Position numbers and translations under genes: made by a program. From Chloroflexota bacterium (GTDB taxonomy: Bacteria > Chloroflexota > Dehalococcoidia > SHYB01), in the NCBI GenBank assembly GCA_016875535.1, contig VGPF01000023.1, positions 1 to 36,937 on the forward strand: a DNA stretch of 36,937 nucleotides. The letters run 5' to 3'. Below are positions 8,359 through 15,424 of the stretch, piece by piece. Under the pieces are notes generated by a model, which was not told the DNA's origin, made no database searches, and saw nothing but the letters and a program-made list of their open reading frames with translations. Within the stretch, counting starts at the first letter, position 1. Each line of letters begins with the position of its first letter.

Positions 8359-8943
8359 CTACGCCGGGTTGAAGCCCGTGGCGTAGGCGCAGTTGACGCG
8401 CAGGCGGCGGGGGCGGCCGGACTCGGTCTTCATATAGGCGGCGACGACGAGGTGGTAGCTGCCCAACGTCCCCGAGACGGTGCCGTCCGCGTTTTGACGC
8501 CAGCTCACGCGCTTGCGGCGGCTGTGGATGCCCATGACGAGGATGACTTCGCCAGGTTTGGAGATGTCCAAGTCCTGCTCGGAGACTTCGGGCACGGCGA
8601 TCTCGCCGCCGCGCTCAGGGTGGGAGTGGAACCAGCCGATGGTATGCTCGCCCAGGAAGAGCGACTTCATCGCGCCTTCGATGCGCTGGCGAGCGGGAGC
8701 ATGGGGCGCCACCCACGAATAGGAGCGCTGAGCCGTTTGATGAGGGATGGCCCGCTGGAGGATCCACTTGTCCTTGCCTTGATAGCCTACCAAGAAGCCG
8801 TAGCACTCCTTGCGGAAGGTCTCCACAGCGGCGAGGCAGAGCGACCAAAAGGCGTCTTCGGAAATGTAGACGTCCGAGAGGAAATGCGGAGCATGTCCAT
8901 TGCGCTGGCCGTTGTGGCCATTGGCGTGATTGTAGCGATACAT
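8359..8943 (-). CDS. JAMM/MPN (JAB) domain metalloprotease-like protein
   Basis: A 194-aa protein with a JAMM zinc-protease motif: the upstream glutamate in ECYGFLVG, then GWFHSHP, followed by S-x-x-D (SEQD). The spacing between the second His and the Ser is 12 residues instead of the canonical seven, with ERGGEIAVPEV inserted. The family cleaves isopeptide or C-terminal tags; prokaryotic members often act on small ubiquitin-like or sulfur-carrier proteins. No ubiquitin-like partner is adjacent, so the substrate is unknown. The start is taken as ATG 8943 (MYRYNHANG); a TTG at 8967 is the alternative. The short N-terminus is rich in Asn, His and Gly. Confidence 0.8.
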   Translation of the reverse strand: MYRYNHANGHNGQRNGHAPHFLSDVYISEDAFWSLCLAAVETFRKECYGFLVGYQGKDKWILQRAIPHQTAQRSYSWVAPHAPARQRIEGAMKSLFLGEHTIGWFHSHPERGGEIAVPEVSEQDLDISKPGEVILVMGIHSRRKRVSWRQNADGTVSGTLGSYHLVVAAYMKTESGRPRRLRVNCAYATGFNPA

Positions 8944-8954
8944 ATGCCCTACCG

Positions 8955-8989
8955 ATAAAAGAACCAAGGACCTTTTTGGCGTCCTTGGT
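8955..8989 (-). terminator. Rho-independent terminator downstream of tRNA-Arg
   Basis: On the minus strand a perfect 9-bp stem (ACCAAGGAC / GTCCTTGGT, 8963-8971 with 8981-8989) with a 9-nt loop is followed by TCTTTTAT. It lies just after the 3' end of tRNA-Arg and before the JAMM gene, so it should end the tRNA transcript. Confidence 0.75.
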
Positions 8990-9008
8990 CTCTATTAATC
9001 TTGTGTAC

Positions 9009-9085
9009 TGGCGTCCCCGCTGGGATTCGAACCCAGGACCCACTGCTTAGAAGGCAGTTGCTCTGTCCGCCTGAGCTACGGGGAC
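9009..9085 (-). tRNA. tRNA-Arg(TCT)
   Basis: A complete cloverleaf on the minus strand: acceptor GTCCCCG/CGGGGAC, D-arm, anticodon stem ACTGC/GCAGT enclosing CTTCTAA (anticodon TCT, reading AGA and AGG), T-arm CTGGG-TTCGAAT-CCCAG, discriminator G. CCA is encoded at 9009-9011. A partial copy of its anticodon region occurs at 34211-34246. Confidence 0.97.
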
Positions 9086-9093
9086 ACATCACC

Positions 9094-9122
9094 ATTATTG
9101 CACCCACCTAGCCAGGCTACAA
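9094..9122 (-). promoter_or_regulatory. Promoter of tRNA-Arg
   Basis: The minus strand carries TTGTAG (9122-9117), a 17-nt spacer and AATAAT (9099-9094) preceded by TGC, an extended -10. Transcription would begin within a few bases of the mature tRNA 5' end. Confidence 0.6.
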
Positions 9123-9746
9123 ACGTCGTTTGACTCTAGCGGCAAATCATATGCAAGCGGCCTTTTGCACTTGGTGATCGACCGCAGGCAGTAAGAGGAT
9201 TGGACGGTCGTGCGTTATGACAAGAACATCGCCTATCTCCACATCCTCCAATGAGTCGGTCTCTGCATCACTTCGTTCGAAAACTTGATCCACTTTGCGA
9301 GCCACGCTCGCTAGCATTTCGATGAGCGGACCCCGCACAACGATGCATGCCCAAAAGCACGCCAGTCGCGTGGCACATTCTCGTCCGGCGCGGTGTCCGC
9401 TCTTGTCACCGCGAGGGGCCAGCCTCCAGCGCGGCTGAGGCAATGCAGCCGACGTTGGAGCTGCAGGCTTCGCGGGGTATCCGAAGGGCAAATCCTGCTT
9501 GGCAGGGCGGCAGTCTAGCCGAGGTATTTCGGACGGTCAATGGATGGCTGTCTCTCAGACTGGCTCTGTACTTGTTTTAGAGGCAATCAAAGGGGTAGAG
9601 ATCCAAAATTTTGCGTTGTGCTTAGCATAAATCAACTCGCAGAAACCTTTAGTCCAGTAACCTACTGAGAGTCCCTTCAGTCGAACAGAATAGCAACTGT
9701 TTTGAACAATTTCTCAAAACTATATCGAAACGTTTTTAGTACGGTA
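9123..9746. other. Intergenic stretch, no recognisable gene; AT-rich in its right half
   Basis: There is no convincing gene. A 114-codon frame on the minus strand (9147-9491) has a protein-like second half but a proline- and arginine-rich first half, no ribosome-binding site and no recognised family, so it is not called. From about 9590 the base composition falls well below the flanking GC, typical of an upstream regulatory region for the small HTH gene. Confidence 0.4.
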
Positions 9747-9798
9747 TTGACACCCCTCTTGACCAGGTGCTAGATTGAAGATGTCTCGAACAGGAGGT
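9747..9798 (+). promoter_or_regulatory. Consensus sigma-70-type promoter and ribosome-binding site of the small HTH gene
   Basis: TTGACA at 9747-9752, an 18-nt spacer, TAGATT at 9771-9776 preceded by TGC (extended -10), then a perfect AGGAGGT at 9792-9798 five bases before ATG 9804. It is the strongest promoter/RBS pair in the window, suggesting high expression. Confidence 0.75.
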
Positions 9799-9803
9799 TA
9801 CAC

Positions 9804-10031
9804 ATGATGCGTAAGACGAAGTTGATGCAGCAGGTGGAGGCGAAATACAACAAGCCGCTGGAGAAGCTCCTTCCCGAACTCTATAACGAGAAGGGCCTTC
9901 CCGCGATGGCGGCTGAGCTTGGTATCAGCAAAGGCACGCTGTGGTACTGGCTCCTGAAATTTGGAATCAACGTCCGGCGCGTGGCGCTTGCCCCTGGTGA
10001 GGAAATCCAGGTCTCGCAAGCCAAGCGCTAG
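9804..10031 (+). CDS. Small helix-turn-helix protein (75 aa)
   Basis: A 75-aa basic protein whose centre (AMAAELGISKGTLWYWLLKFGI, about residues 34-55) is a clear helix-turn-helix, with A-x-x-x-G-I-S-x-x-T-L-x-x-W spacing typical of sequence-specific DNA-binding helices. No other domain is present. It is monocistronic: consensus promoter, ideal RBS and its own terminator. The initiator may be Met1 or Met2. The target is unknown. The strong expression signals suggest an abundant regulator or nucleoid-associated factor (inference). Confidence 0.85.
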   Translation: MMRKTKLMQQVEAKYNKPLEKLLPELYNEKGLPAMAAELGISKGTLWYWLLKFGINVRRVALAPGEEIQVSQAKR

Positions 10032-10054
10032 CCCTCCGCAACTGTCCGGCTCGG

Positions 10055-10087
10055 AAAAGGCCCCGCTCTCCCGGGGCCTTTTTCTTT
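10055..10087 (+). terminator. Rho-independent terminator of the HTH gene
   Basis: A GGCCCCG/CGGGGCC stem (10059-10065 with 10072-10078) with a 6-nt loop, followed by TTTTTCTTT. Confidence 0.9.
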
Positions 10088-10098
10088 GTCCACAAATC

Positions 10099-10106
10099 TA
10101 TAGAAT
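10099..10106 (+). promoter_or_regulatory. Probable leaderless promoter (-10 box) of the pilin-like gene
   Basis: TATAGAAT (10099-10106) contains TAGAAT, five of six to consensus, and ends only six bases before ATG 10113. There is no Shine-Dalgarno, so the transcript probably starts at or next to the start codon. Confidence 0.45.
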
Positions 10107-10112
10107 AGCCGC

Positions 10113-10592
10113 ATGCCCAAGATGACCGCTCCGCCAAAGCCAGCGCCGGTCAAGCGCCGCTTTACTGCCGTAGAGATCGGCGTCATCTCTGCGATCGTCG
10201 TCCTCCTCCTCATAGTCGTTATCCCTGTCGTCCTGGACGATAGCCGCGACCCGGTGAAAGAGAAGGAGGTCACGCTGGTCCAGGACGCCATCCGCCGCTA
10301 CAAGCAGGAGACGGGTGTCTACCCGACCTTCGCCACCGTGGCGGCGCCGGGCAAAGAGGCAGCGAGTCCTTGGGTGGACGGCGGAGCGCCGGCACAAAAC
10401 TCTTCGCCCGCACATGCGGGGATCAACTTTGAGGCAAAGGCCACTCGCGGCGATCAGACGGTCTCGTTCGTGCCGGACTACATCAGCCTGCGACCACGCT
10501 ACGCCGGCGATGTGGCGAACGACGGGACCAGACGCTGGCGCATCGCGGCGGACGGCGGCGTGACGATCGAGCTGGACGGTCGTTCATACTAA
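10113..10592 (+). CDS. Pilin-like single-pass membrane protein
   Basis: A 159-aa protein with a basic, proline-rich N-terminus (MPKMTAPPKPAPVKRR), one long hydrophobic segment (GVISAIVVLLLIVVIPVV, about residues 23-40) and a periplasmic/extracellular remainder beginning with an amphipathic helix (LVQDAIRRYKQETGVYPT). FTAVE directly before the membrane segment mimics the mature start of type IV pilins and pseudopilins (F1, E5), and the A-x-x-x-Y-x-x-x-x-G-x-Y-P pattern is also pilin-like. Arg replaces the usual Gly before F1, so processing by prepilin peptidase is uncertain. No other pilus gene is nearby. Confidence 0.7.
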   Translation: MPKMTAPPKPAPVKRRFTAVEIGVISAIVVLLLIVVIPVVLDDSRDPVKEKEVTLVQDAIRRYKQETGVYPTFATVAAPGKEAASPWVDGGAPAQNSSPAHAGINFEAKATRGDQTVSFVPDYISLRPRYAGDVANDGTRRWRIAADGGVTIELDGRSY

Positions 10593-11142
10593 GCGAAACG
10601 CAAAAAGCTGCTTAGGTGACGTCCGGATGAGTAGGCGTGCGTTGATCAGCGCAGGCTCATGCCCAGCTCGATGATGCGAAGACCTTGCCCACTCACCACG
10701 CATCCGTGACTCCTCGCCGCATCGTGTGGGACGCGCGGATGAGTGCTCGTCGGCGGGATGCGGGGCGCAGCGAAGCTTCCACGCCACGCCGCAAAAAGCT
10801 TGGCAGCGGCTGCGTGCGAAAGGCGCGAGAATTTAGCTGTGGATCCTCCACAAAAACCGCGCCATTTTTGGTCCGAACTGACGGTCAATCTGCTGAACGT
10901 TAGGGACGGTTAGATTCGTCAACGGAGATATTTGAATCACTACCTAACGGCTGGCAGATAGAGACAACTTGGCTCTGCGTGAACTGGCAATCGTTATGTC
11001 GCGAGTTAGCGAATTGTCCCTTAAATCCAGGAGCAGACTGGTTAAACAGCTGTCGTAGGCCAAGTTGCCTTATGGCTGGTTGAAAATGCTTATGGAAAGC
11101 AATTTTCGGCTAGATGGGAGGCCATTGGTCCAGCGAGAGGGC
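10593..11142. other. Intergenic stretch of 550 nt without recognisable gene
   Basis: Short frames on both strands (for example 10646-10888 minus and 10685-10903 plus) have arginine/serine-rich shadow composition and no ribosome-binding sites. I see a small GTGGA/TCCAC hairpin near 10840 but no convincing terminator, RNA gene or repeat. The right third is more AT-rich than the flanks. Confidence 0.35.
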
Positions 11143-11544
11143 CTACTCCATCAACTGAATTAGGGCGCCGTGAGCGCTTTTTGGATGAATGAAGATGCCG
11201 CCGCGACTGTCGTGGGAGGCGGCCTGCTCGGCACCGACGACTCGCGCGCCTTTGGCTTGCAGAGCCTTCACCGCCTCAATCATGTTCGTGACTTGCACGC
11301 AGACAAGGTAGAGACCTTCGCCGCGTTCCTTAATAAAGGTAGCCATAGGGCTGTTGGGGTGGAGCGGCTGCGCCAACTCGATGTAGGCATTGCCCGTGAA
11401 TATCTTCTGCGTGCGGACACCGCGCCGCAGGGAGGAGATGATGACGCCTGCGGACATACCGTAGACGTCCGTGTAGAGCTTGGCCGTCTCTTCCACGCTG
11501 TTCACGGCGATGATGACGTGGTCAATGCGCTTGTAGAAAGACAT
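11143..11544 (-). CDS. VOC-fold protein (methylmalonyl-CoA epimerase/glyoxalase-like), paralogue 1
   Basis: A 133-aa single-domain VOC protein: MSFYKRIDHVIIAVNS with the first-strand His, AYIELAQPL with the mid-domain Glu, and FIHPKSAHGALIQLME at the end. The methylmalonyl-CoA epimerase-type pattern H-P-K-x-x-x-G is present, but the usual His of the third ligand strand is replaced in LYLVCVQV, so epimerase activity is uncertain. It is strikingly similar to the next gene upstream (11585-11989), a tandem duplication 40 nt away. It lies at the end of the minus-strand run methyltransferase, broken MFS, VOC, VOC. Confidence 0.85.
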   Translation of the reverse strand: MSFYKRIDHVIIAVNSVEETAKLYTDVYGMSAGVIISSLRRGVRTQKIFTGNAYIELAQPLHPNSPMATFIKERGEGLYLVCVQVTNMIEAVKALQAKGARVVGAEQAASHDSRGGIFIHPKSAHGALIQLME

Positions 11545-11584
11545 GACCCAAACAGGCTATCACACCGCAGGAGGCGTGTGTACT

Positions 11585-11989
11585 CTAGCCTTCCAGGAGA
11601 CGAATGAGGGCTCCGTGGGTGCTTTTCGGATGGAGAAAGACGCCGGGGCTGTGATCGGGCAGGGCCGTCATTTCGGCGCCGATGATCCGGGCGCCTTTTT
11701 CCTGGAGAGCCTGCACGGCGCCCGGCAGGTTGTGTACCTGGATGGCGATAAGGTATATGCCCTCGCCGCGCTCGCGAAGGAACTTGGCCACAGGGTTGTC
11801 CTGCTCAAGGGGCTGGACGAGCTCGATATAGGCGTTGCCGGCAAATATCTTCTGCGAACGGAGACCCAGCCGAAGGGAAGAGATGATGACGCTTGACGGC
11901 ATGCCGTAAACGTCCGTATAGAGCTTGGCGGTCTCTTCGATGCTGTTCACCGCGATGAAGACGTGGTTGATGCGCTTATAGAAAGACAT
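11585..11989 (-). CDS. VOC-fold protein (methylmalonyl-CoA epimerase/glyoxalase-like), paralogue 2
   Basis: A 134-aa paralogue of the 11143-11544 product: same start (MSFYKRINHVFIAVNS), same TAKLYTDVYGM helix, AYIELVQPL and LHPKSTHGALIRLLEG. Divergence is concentrated in surface loops. The His of the third ligand strand is again missing (IYLIAIQV). Its 5' end overlaps the degraded 3' end of the MFS gene by 43 nt, consistent with the transporter frame having run past its original stop. The role of the pair is unknown; a heterodimer is possible. Confidence 0.85.
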   Translation of the reverse strand: MSFYKRINHVFIAVNSIEETAKLYTDVYGMPSSVIISSLRLGLRSQKIFAGNAYIELVQPLEQDNPVAKFLRERGEGIYLIAIQVHNLPGAVQALQEKGARIIGAEMTALPDHSPGVFLHPKSTHGALIRLLEG

Positions 11990-13336
11990 GCTCGCCGCTC
12001 CTCTTGGGGCACCAGCCTATCACAAGGAACCAGGAGAAGGCCACGGATCGCGTCACTGGGCAGGGTCGCCTTGGCCGGAGCCATCGCACGTGATGCGGCT
12101 GCGGTCAGGAAGATGGCGAGAATGGATAACCCGGCATAGGCGACCAGCATCGGCGAATAGCTGCCGACGTGGTCACGGACGACTGCCGCGATCTGCGGCC
12201 CGGCAAAGGCGCTCAGGGCAAAGACGGCCGTGAGCAGGCTAAAGACCCTGCCTCGATGCTCTTCGCTATAGTAATCGGCAATGGCGGCGGAGACGAGGGT
12301 GGTGACCGAGCGGGCAAAGGCACCATTACAGACGACAAAGAGAACGAGCATCCATATGGATGAGACGTAGGCAAAGACAAGCAGCCCCACGGCTTGCAAG
12401 ACCATCGTGAGAATCATGAGGCGCTTCCGCCCTACCCTGTCCGAATACCAGCCAGTCGTAAAGATGGCAACCGCGCCCGTAACGCCGAGCACCAGAGCCA
12501 CCCAGCCGCCGGTGGCGGCAGAAAAGCCCCGCTCCTCAAGGTGGGGAATAAGGAAAAGATTCGCTGTGGTGTTCCCTATGGTTATACAAGCCTGCGCCAA
12601 GAGGGTGACGATAAGGAACCTGTTTCGGAAGACGAGCTCGCCCGCGCTGAGACGGTGGCTCCTCTCTTCCAAAAGACGCGGTGAAAGCCTCTCAGCCGAG
12701 CCGCCTCCCGCTGTCTCCTCGTCCTCCGGTTTCAGGCCTAACTCGCTCGGGGAGCGCTTGATGAATCTCGCCAGCGGCCATGTGACCACCACCGCGCCGA
12801 CGGCGATCACAAGGGCTGTAGTCCGCCAACCGTACGCTCCTTCCAGCCAAACGACACCGCGGACGATAAAGCACGGCCTATCCCGCCGCTGGCATTGAAC
12901 ATCGCGATGGCCAGGCCGCGCTTCTTCTTGAACCAGGCGGCAAGGATCGCAAGTCCGAGGCCGGAGAAGACGATGGATGCACCTAAAGAGGAAATGGCGA
13001 AGCCGATGGAGAGAAGCCAGGTGGAATGGGCCAGAGCCACCAAGAAAAAGCCGGCGGCACCGAAGACCGTGGCGATACAGAGAAGCGCCCTTGGGCCGCT
13101 GCGATCCAGCCGCCGGCCCACAGCGGGGGCGACGACTACCGCTATAGAGGCTGCTTCATGGAGAAGGCAAAGGTAACGGCCGCTGCGGAGAGACCGAAGG
13201 CCGATTGGATAGGCGTAAAAAGGGCGGTCATCCCGGTGCTGAAGGTGCCCGTCCAGTACATCGCGATGCCGCCTAACGACTGGGCGACCCACCAGCCATA
13301 GTAGGTGTCGCTCGGTTTAGGCTTTGTTGGGGGCAC
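11947..13336 (-). pseudogene. MFS transporter split over three reading frames
   Basis: Three consecutive frames together make one major facilitator protein. Frame 1 (from GTG 13336, YYGWWVAQSLGGIAMYW) runs to about 13158, where ATG-AAG should read ATG-GAA-GCA, consistent with a lost G. Frame 2 carries EAASIAVVVAPAVGRRLDRSG (the loop-2/3 region) to about 12870 (MFNASGGIGR). Frame 3 continues VVWLEGAYGWRTTALVIAVG through the remaining helices. The C-terminus also runs on atypically into the VOC gene. It lies 13 nt after the methyltransferase. This is either recent gene decay or two sequencing indels; the coding signal is otherwise intact. Confidence 0.8.
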
Positions 13337-13349
13337 GATGCCTTCGGCC

Positions 13350-14087
13350 TCAGGGTTCCGGCTTAGGCCGCACCGCGAGAAAGAGCCTGCGGCCGTATCT
13401 GTCTGTCAGCGCTCTGGATTGAAAGCCAACCTGGTGAAGGAGCCTCATCCAGGTGCGCTCAGGAAAGAGCCCAAAGAGATGCCGTTCATGCTCCACGCGG
13501 ATCTTGCCCCTTTCGTCTCGCAGAAGGCAGGCAAATTCGACGGTGCAAACGGTGTCTGCTGGGTCTGGGTCATATGTCCATTCCGGGTAGCGCAGGCCGC
13601 GCATACCATCATCGCTACCGCCGTGGTCCGTGGAGGGCTTGAACGTCTCTTTCATGTGATCGGGCGTAAAAAGAGCGATACCGCCTGGCTTGCAGTGGAG
13701 GAAGGCGGTCTCCATCGCAGCACGCAGGTCTATTTCTGTGGTCATATATTCAACGGCGTCATGAACAAAGACGGCATCAAAGGTGCGCCCAAGGCGAAGG
13801 GTGCGCATATCTCCTTGCACATGTTCGCATTCGGGGTTCAACGTGCGGCTGACGGCCAGCATCTCCCGCGAGAGGTCAGAGAGCGTCATCCTGAAGTGCC
13901 GCTTAAGGTGGCTTGCATTGTTGCCGCCGCCCGAGCCGAGCTCAAGCAAGGTGGGGCGCTTAGGAAAGCCTGGGCGCTTGAGCAGTGGAAGATAGATCTC
14001 CACCTCCTCCGCGTACTCCGCCGGAGGCGTTAGAAGATGGAACCAAGAGCTCATTTTGGTGTAGAGCTTATGCTGACGCTGGGCCAC
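13350..14087 (-). CDS. Class I SAM-dependent methyltransferase
   Basis: A 245-aa Rossmann methyltransferase. Motif I is LLELGSGGGNNASHL (about residues 47-61), followed by the acidic strand end LSDLS, VQGDMRTLRLG (motif II) and FDAVFVHDAVEYM (motif III/IV). Substrate specificity cannot be read. The start is GTG 14087 with a GGGGG purine run upstream. A terminator separates it from the thiolase gene, so it likely heads its own transcription unit with the MFS and VOC genes. A -10-like TATAAT lies in that terminator's loop. Confidence 0.88.
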   Translation of the reverse strand: MAQRQHKLYTKMSSWFHLLTPPAEYAEEVEIYLPLLKRPGFPKRPTLLELGSGGGNNASHLKRHFRMTLSDLSREMLAVSRTLNPECEHVQGDMRTLRLGRTFDAVFVHDAVEYMTTEIDLRAAMETAFLHCKPGGIALFTPDHMKETFKPSTDHGGSDDGMRGLRYPEWTYDPDPADTVCTVEFACLLRDERGKIRVEHERHLFGLFPERTWMRLLHQVGFQSRALTDRYGRRLFLAVRPKPEP

Positions 14088-14103
14088 GAAAGACCCCCTG
14101 GGG

Positions 14104-14141
14104 AAAGAAAAAAGGCCAGGGGGATTATACCCTGGCCTTTT
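14104..14141 (-). terminator. Rho-independent terminator of the thiolase operon, loop containing TATAAT
   Basis: A perfect 12-bp stem (AAAAGGCCAGGG 14110-14121 with CCCTGGCCTTTT 14130-14141). On the minus strand the stem is followed by TTTTTTCTTTC, giving a strong terminator after the thiolase. The 8-nt loop reads TATAATCC on that strand and could serve as a -10 for the methyltransferase. Confidence 0.88.
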
Positions 14142-14165
14142 GACGCTCTCAGACGGCCCGCTTCG

Positions 14166-15383
14166 CTACTTGCCCTTGCCGGTGGTAGCTACTGAGGAGC
14201 TGATGGTGGGCGTGGGCGCGGCGTTGCCCAGGATGGCGACGCAGGAGACCTGCGGAGGGCCACCCAGGGTGTGGCAGAGGCCGAGCTCGGCATCTTTCAC
14301 CTGGCGGGGGCCAGCTTTGCCCTGGAGCTGCTTATAGATTTCGTAGGCCGTGCGGAGGCCGCTGGCGCCCACGGGGTGGCCGAAAGCCTTGAGGCCGCCA
14401 TCCGTATTCACGGGCAGCTCGCCTTCCAGCGTGAAGGTGCCTGCGCGAACCTCTTCCGGCCCGTGGCCGGGCTTGGTGAAGCCCAGGTCTTCATAGATGA
14501 CCATCTCCGTAATGGTGAAGCAGTCATGGACGACGGCCAGGTCAATCTCCTTGCGCGGGTTGGCGATGCCCACTTGCTCATAGGCCTGCTTGGCGGCGCT
14601 GCGGTTGGCACCGAAGCCCAGGTAATCGAAGCCGGGGCGGATCATGGGGAGCATGGAGTCCACGGAGAAGCCGATGCCCTTGACGTAGATGGGGTCCTGG
14701 CGGAACTTCCGCGCGATATCGGCGCGGCAGATGATGGCGCAGGCGGCGCCATCGGTGGTGGGGCAGCAATCGAAGAGGCCCAGAGGCCAGGCGATGATAG
14801 GGGCCTTGAGGACCTGCTCCATGGTCACCGGCTTTTGGAAGTGGGCCTTTGGCGAAAGGGAGCCGTTATGGTGGTTCTTCACCGCGATCTGGGCCAGGAG
14901 CTTTTTGCCCTCTTCCTCGGAGATGCCGTAGTGGTGGAAGTAGCGGTTGGCGATGAAGGAGAAGTAGGTGGGCGCAGTGGCGCGGGCCTGAAGGACAGGG
15001 TTGGTGCCGCGGCCGACGCCCAAGCCGCCGAATCCGGTATCCTTGAGTTTCTCATAGCCCACGGCCAGGGCGATGTCATACATGCCGGAGGCTACGCCGA
15101 AGGCAGCGTTGCGTAGGGCTTCGTGACCGGAGGAGCACCAGTTCTCCACGCGAGTCACCGGGATGTTCTTGAGCTTGAGGGCATCGGCGATGATGCCGCC
15201 CGCCTCGCCGGAACGCAGGGTGCCGACCCAGGCGGCTTCGATATCATCCGGCTTGATGCCAGCGTCGTCGTAGGCCTCATAGACGGCCTCAATAATCATA
15301 TCTTCCGGGCTGCTATCCCAGCGCTCGCCGAACTTGCTGCAGCCCATGCCGATTATCGCGACTTTGTCCTTGATGCTTCCCAT
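14166..15383 (-). CDS. SCP-x / archaeal-type thiolase (acetyl-CoA acyltransferase-like)
   Basis: A 405-aa thiolase-fold protein. The nucleophile is C83 in ENWCSSGHEA. H286 (VVHDCF), H336 (GGLKAFGHPVGASG) and C381 (QVSCVAILG) complete the SCP-x type active site, so it looks catalytically intact. Known relatives carry out acetoacetyl-CoA formation or side-chain thiolysis, often in complex with a DUF35 protein. Here the DUF35 domain sits in the neighbouring upstream gene, 41 nt away. The last 17 residues (PTPTISSSVATTGKGK region) are a low-complexity tail beyond the fold. ATG 15383 has GGAC-type purines upstream. Confidence 0.9.
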   Translation of the reverse strand: MGSIKDKVAIIGMGCSKFGERWDSSPEDMIIEAVYEAYDDAGIKPDDIEAAWVGTLRSGEAGGIIADALKLKNIPVTRVENWCSSGHEALRNAAFGVASGMYDIALAVGYEKLKDTGFGGLGVGRGTNPVLQARATAPTYFSFIANRYFHHYGISEEEGKKLLAQIAVKNHHNGSLSPKAHFQKPVTMEQVLKAPIIAWPLGLFDCCPTTDGAACAIICRADIARKFRQDPIYVKGIGFSVDSMLPMIRPGFDYLGFGANRSAAKQAYEQVGIANPRKEIDLAVVHDCFTITEMVIYEDLGFTKPGHGPEEVRAGTFTLEGELPVNTDGGLKAFGHPVGASGLRTAYEIYKQLQGKAGPRQVKDAELGLCHTLGGPPQVSCVAILGNAAPTPTISSSVATTGKGK

Positions 15384-15424
15384 GTCTGTCCTTTCTTCTC
15401 GCCAGCGGTGTGAGAGGCAGTCGC

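Noticed and set aside
9147-9491. A 114-codon minus-strand frame between tRNA-Arg and the HTH gene
   Set aside because: Only its second half looks protein-like; no ribosome-binding site and no recognised family. Kept as intergenic.
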